Assembly (NCBI GenBank): GCA_002340515.1
Contig: DDMF01000010.1
Span: 5,414-10,727, forward strand
Origin: Rhodobacteraceae bacterium UBA2553
GTDB lineage: Bacteria > Pseudomonadota > Alphaproteobacteria > Rhodobacterales > Rhodobacteraceae
DNA: 5,314 nucleotides
Direction: 5' to 3'
A model generated the notes under the pieces. The model worked only from the letters and a program-made list of their open reading frames with translations. It did no database searches and was not told the origin of the DNA. A program made the position numbers and the translations under genes. The stretch's first letter is position 1, and each line of letters begins with the position of its first letter. Of this stretch, positions 4,275 to 5,314 are shown piece after piece.

Positions 4275-5314
4275 TCAGATTGGCAGATAGTCCATCACAT
4301 GCCCGATGTCCTGTGCGGGGTCGCTGACCGGTCGTACTAGCAGGGCATTTGCGCCTGCGAGAACAGACAGCAATGCGCTATCTTGTTGATTGCATGCGGT
4401 GATTTTTCCGTCCTCTACAACCGCGCGCATGTAATGTTCGCGTGGTCCATTGGCCGCAATGGACGCGGCCAGTGGTGCGGATTTTCGCAGGGCAGGGGCA
4501 GCCCCCAAACCGAGCATCGCGCGCAAGGCTGGGACAAGAAAGACATGCCCACAGACCATGGCCGACACCGGATTGCCCGGCAGCCCAATAACGGGTGTGT
4601 CCCCCAGCTTTCCGGCCATCAATGGCTTACCGGGGCGCATAGCAACCTTGTAGAAACTGCGCGCCATGCCGAGCTCTTCTGTCACGTCACCCACCAGATC
4701 ATGATCGCCAACCGAGGCGCCGCCAATGGTGATGATCAAATCAGCCCCCTCACACAGGTCAAAGGCGGTGCGCAGGCTGTCTTTTGTGTCGCGCGCAATG
4801 GGCAGCATGCGGGCATGGCCGCCGTTCGCCTCGATCAGCGCTTTCAGACCAAAGGAATTTGAGGAAATGATTTGGTCCGGGCCGGGCGTCTCGCCGGGCA
4901 TCACCAATTCGTCCCCGGTGGCCATCAATGCCACAATCGGTTTGCGACGTACGGAGACTTTGGCGGTGTTCATTGCGGCGATGAGCGCGAGATGCGCGGG
5001 GGTTAAAAGCAAGGGCGCTTCGACCTGATCACCTTCGTTGAAATCGGCCCCAGCCGGGCGCACATGTGGCCCTTTGTCGAGTTTGCGTGCTAGGGTGATC
5101 AGATCCCCTTTTCGGGTCACATCCTCTTGAATAATAACGCGGTTTGCGCCTTCGGGCATCGGGGCCCCGGTGAAAATCCGAACGCATTGACCTGCGCCAA
5201 CGCGGCCGGAAAAGCCGTGACCCGCTGCACTTTCACCAATGACTTGAAACATTGATTCCGGGTCGGCCTCAACCCCATTCACCGCATAGCCGTCCATGGC
5301 GGAGGCCGCAAAAG
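4275..5314 (-). CDS. moeA: Molybdopterin molybdenumtransferase MoeA (5' end beyond the window)
   Basis: Inserts molybdate into adenylylated molybdopterin to complete the molybdenum cofactor, in the cytoplasm. The frame is open to the right edge: before the Met at 5297-5295 it continues upstream as FAAS, giving the family signature SAMDGYAV. That Met is therefore internal, and about 50 N-terminal residues are missing (346 codons seen; the family is about 390-410 aa). Counting from that Met, visible motifs are IFTGAPMPEGANRVIIQED (41-59), ATGDELV (126-132) and GGASVGDHDLVGDV (192-205) of the MoaB/Mog-like domain, RPGKPLMAGKLGDTPVIGLPGNPVSAM (221-247), and a C-terminal MoeA_C beta domain (about 268-338). 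The stop is at 4275-4277. No clear terminator lies between it and the lexA promoter, so some read-through into lexA is possible. The gene is intact as far as seen. Confidence 0.95.
   Translation of the reverse strand, partial: FAASAMDGYAVNGVEADPESMFQVIGESAAGHGFSGRVGAGQCVRIFTGAPMPEGANRVIIQEDVTRKGDLITLARKLDKGPHVRPAGADFNEGDQVEAPLLLTPAHLALIAAMNTAKVSVRRKPIVALMATGDELVMPGETPGPDQIISSNSFGLKALIEANGGHARMLPIARDTKDSLRTAFDLCEGADLIITIGGASVGDHDLVGDVTEELGMARSFYKVAMRPGKPLMAGKLGDTPVIGLPGNPVSAMVCGHVFLVPALRAMLGLGAAPALRKSAPLAASIAANGPREHYMRAVVEDGKITACNQQDSALLSVLAGANALLVRPVSDPAQDIGHVMDYLPI

Noticed and set aside
4383..5028. Plus-strand open frames opposite moeA
   Set aside because: They are antisense to a clearly recognised MoeA reading frame and have no start signals.
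5280..5297. Met at 5297-5295 as the true moeA start
   Set aside because: The frame stays open upstream and spells FAAS-AMDGYAV, the internal conserved MoeA motif, so the real start lies outside the window.

Overview
The window looks like a chromosomal segment of an alphaproteobacterium, most likely Rhodobacterales (roseobacter/Paracoccus type). This rests on three things: a phaC-phaP-phaR order with CTGC-N3-GCAG motifs in front of each gene, an alphaproteobacterial LexA preceded by GTTC-N7-GTTC boxes, and lexA lying directly downstream of moeA. All of it is recognition by eye. No search was run.

Left part (1-3327), polyhydroxyalkanoate (PHA) storage. The first 57 bases hold, on the minus strand, the N-terminus of a gene diverging from phaC. 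It is probably the PHA depolymerase phaZ, inferred from 19 codons and its position. Rightward come phaC (class I PHA synthase, 182-1972), phaP (phasin, 2161-2604) and phaR (PHA-binding repressor, 2764-3327). PhaC polymerises hydroxyacyl-CoA, PhaP coats the granule, PhaR represses the cluster until granules titrate it, and PhaZ would mobilise the polymer. Each of phaC, phaP and phaR has a plausible sigma-70-like promoter with one or two PhaR-type operators at or near it. phaP has a strong hairpin/T-tract terminator, so the genes appear to be separate transcription units rather than one simple operon. phaA and phaB are not in the window.

Middle (3328-3409). phaR and lexA converge on one symmetrical hairpin flanked by A5 and T5, which can serve as terminator for both.

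Right part (3410-5314, minus strand). moeA (molybdenum cofactor synthesis, 5' end beyond the window) is followed by lexA (SOS repressor). lexA has its own promoter. Three GTTC half-sites at 11-bp steps give two overlapping SOS boxes on its -10 and start region, which indicates autorepression. Its approximately 80-nt leader can form two hairpins.

No mobile element, CRISPR array, RNA gene or broken gene was seen, and no gene-free stretch exceeds 300 bases. The genes are ordinary core genes. The interest lies in the regulatory DNA between them, and I see no evidence of a new multi-gene system.
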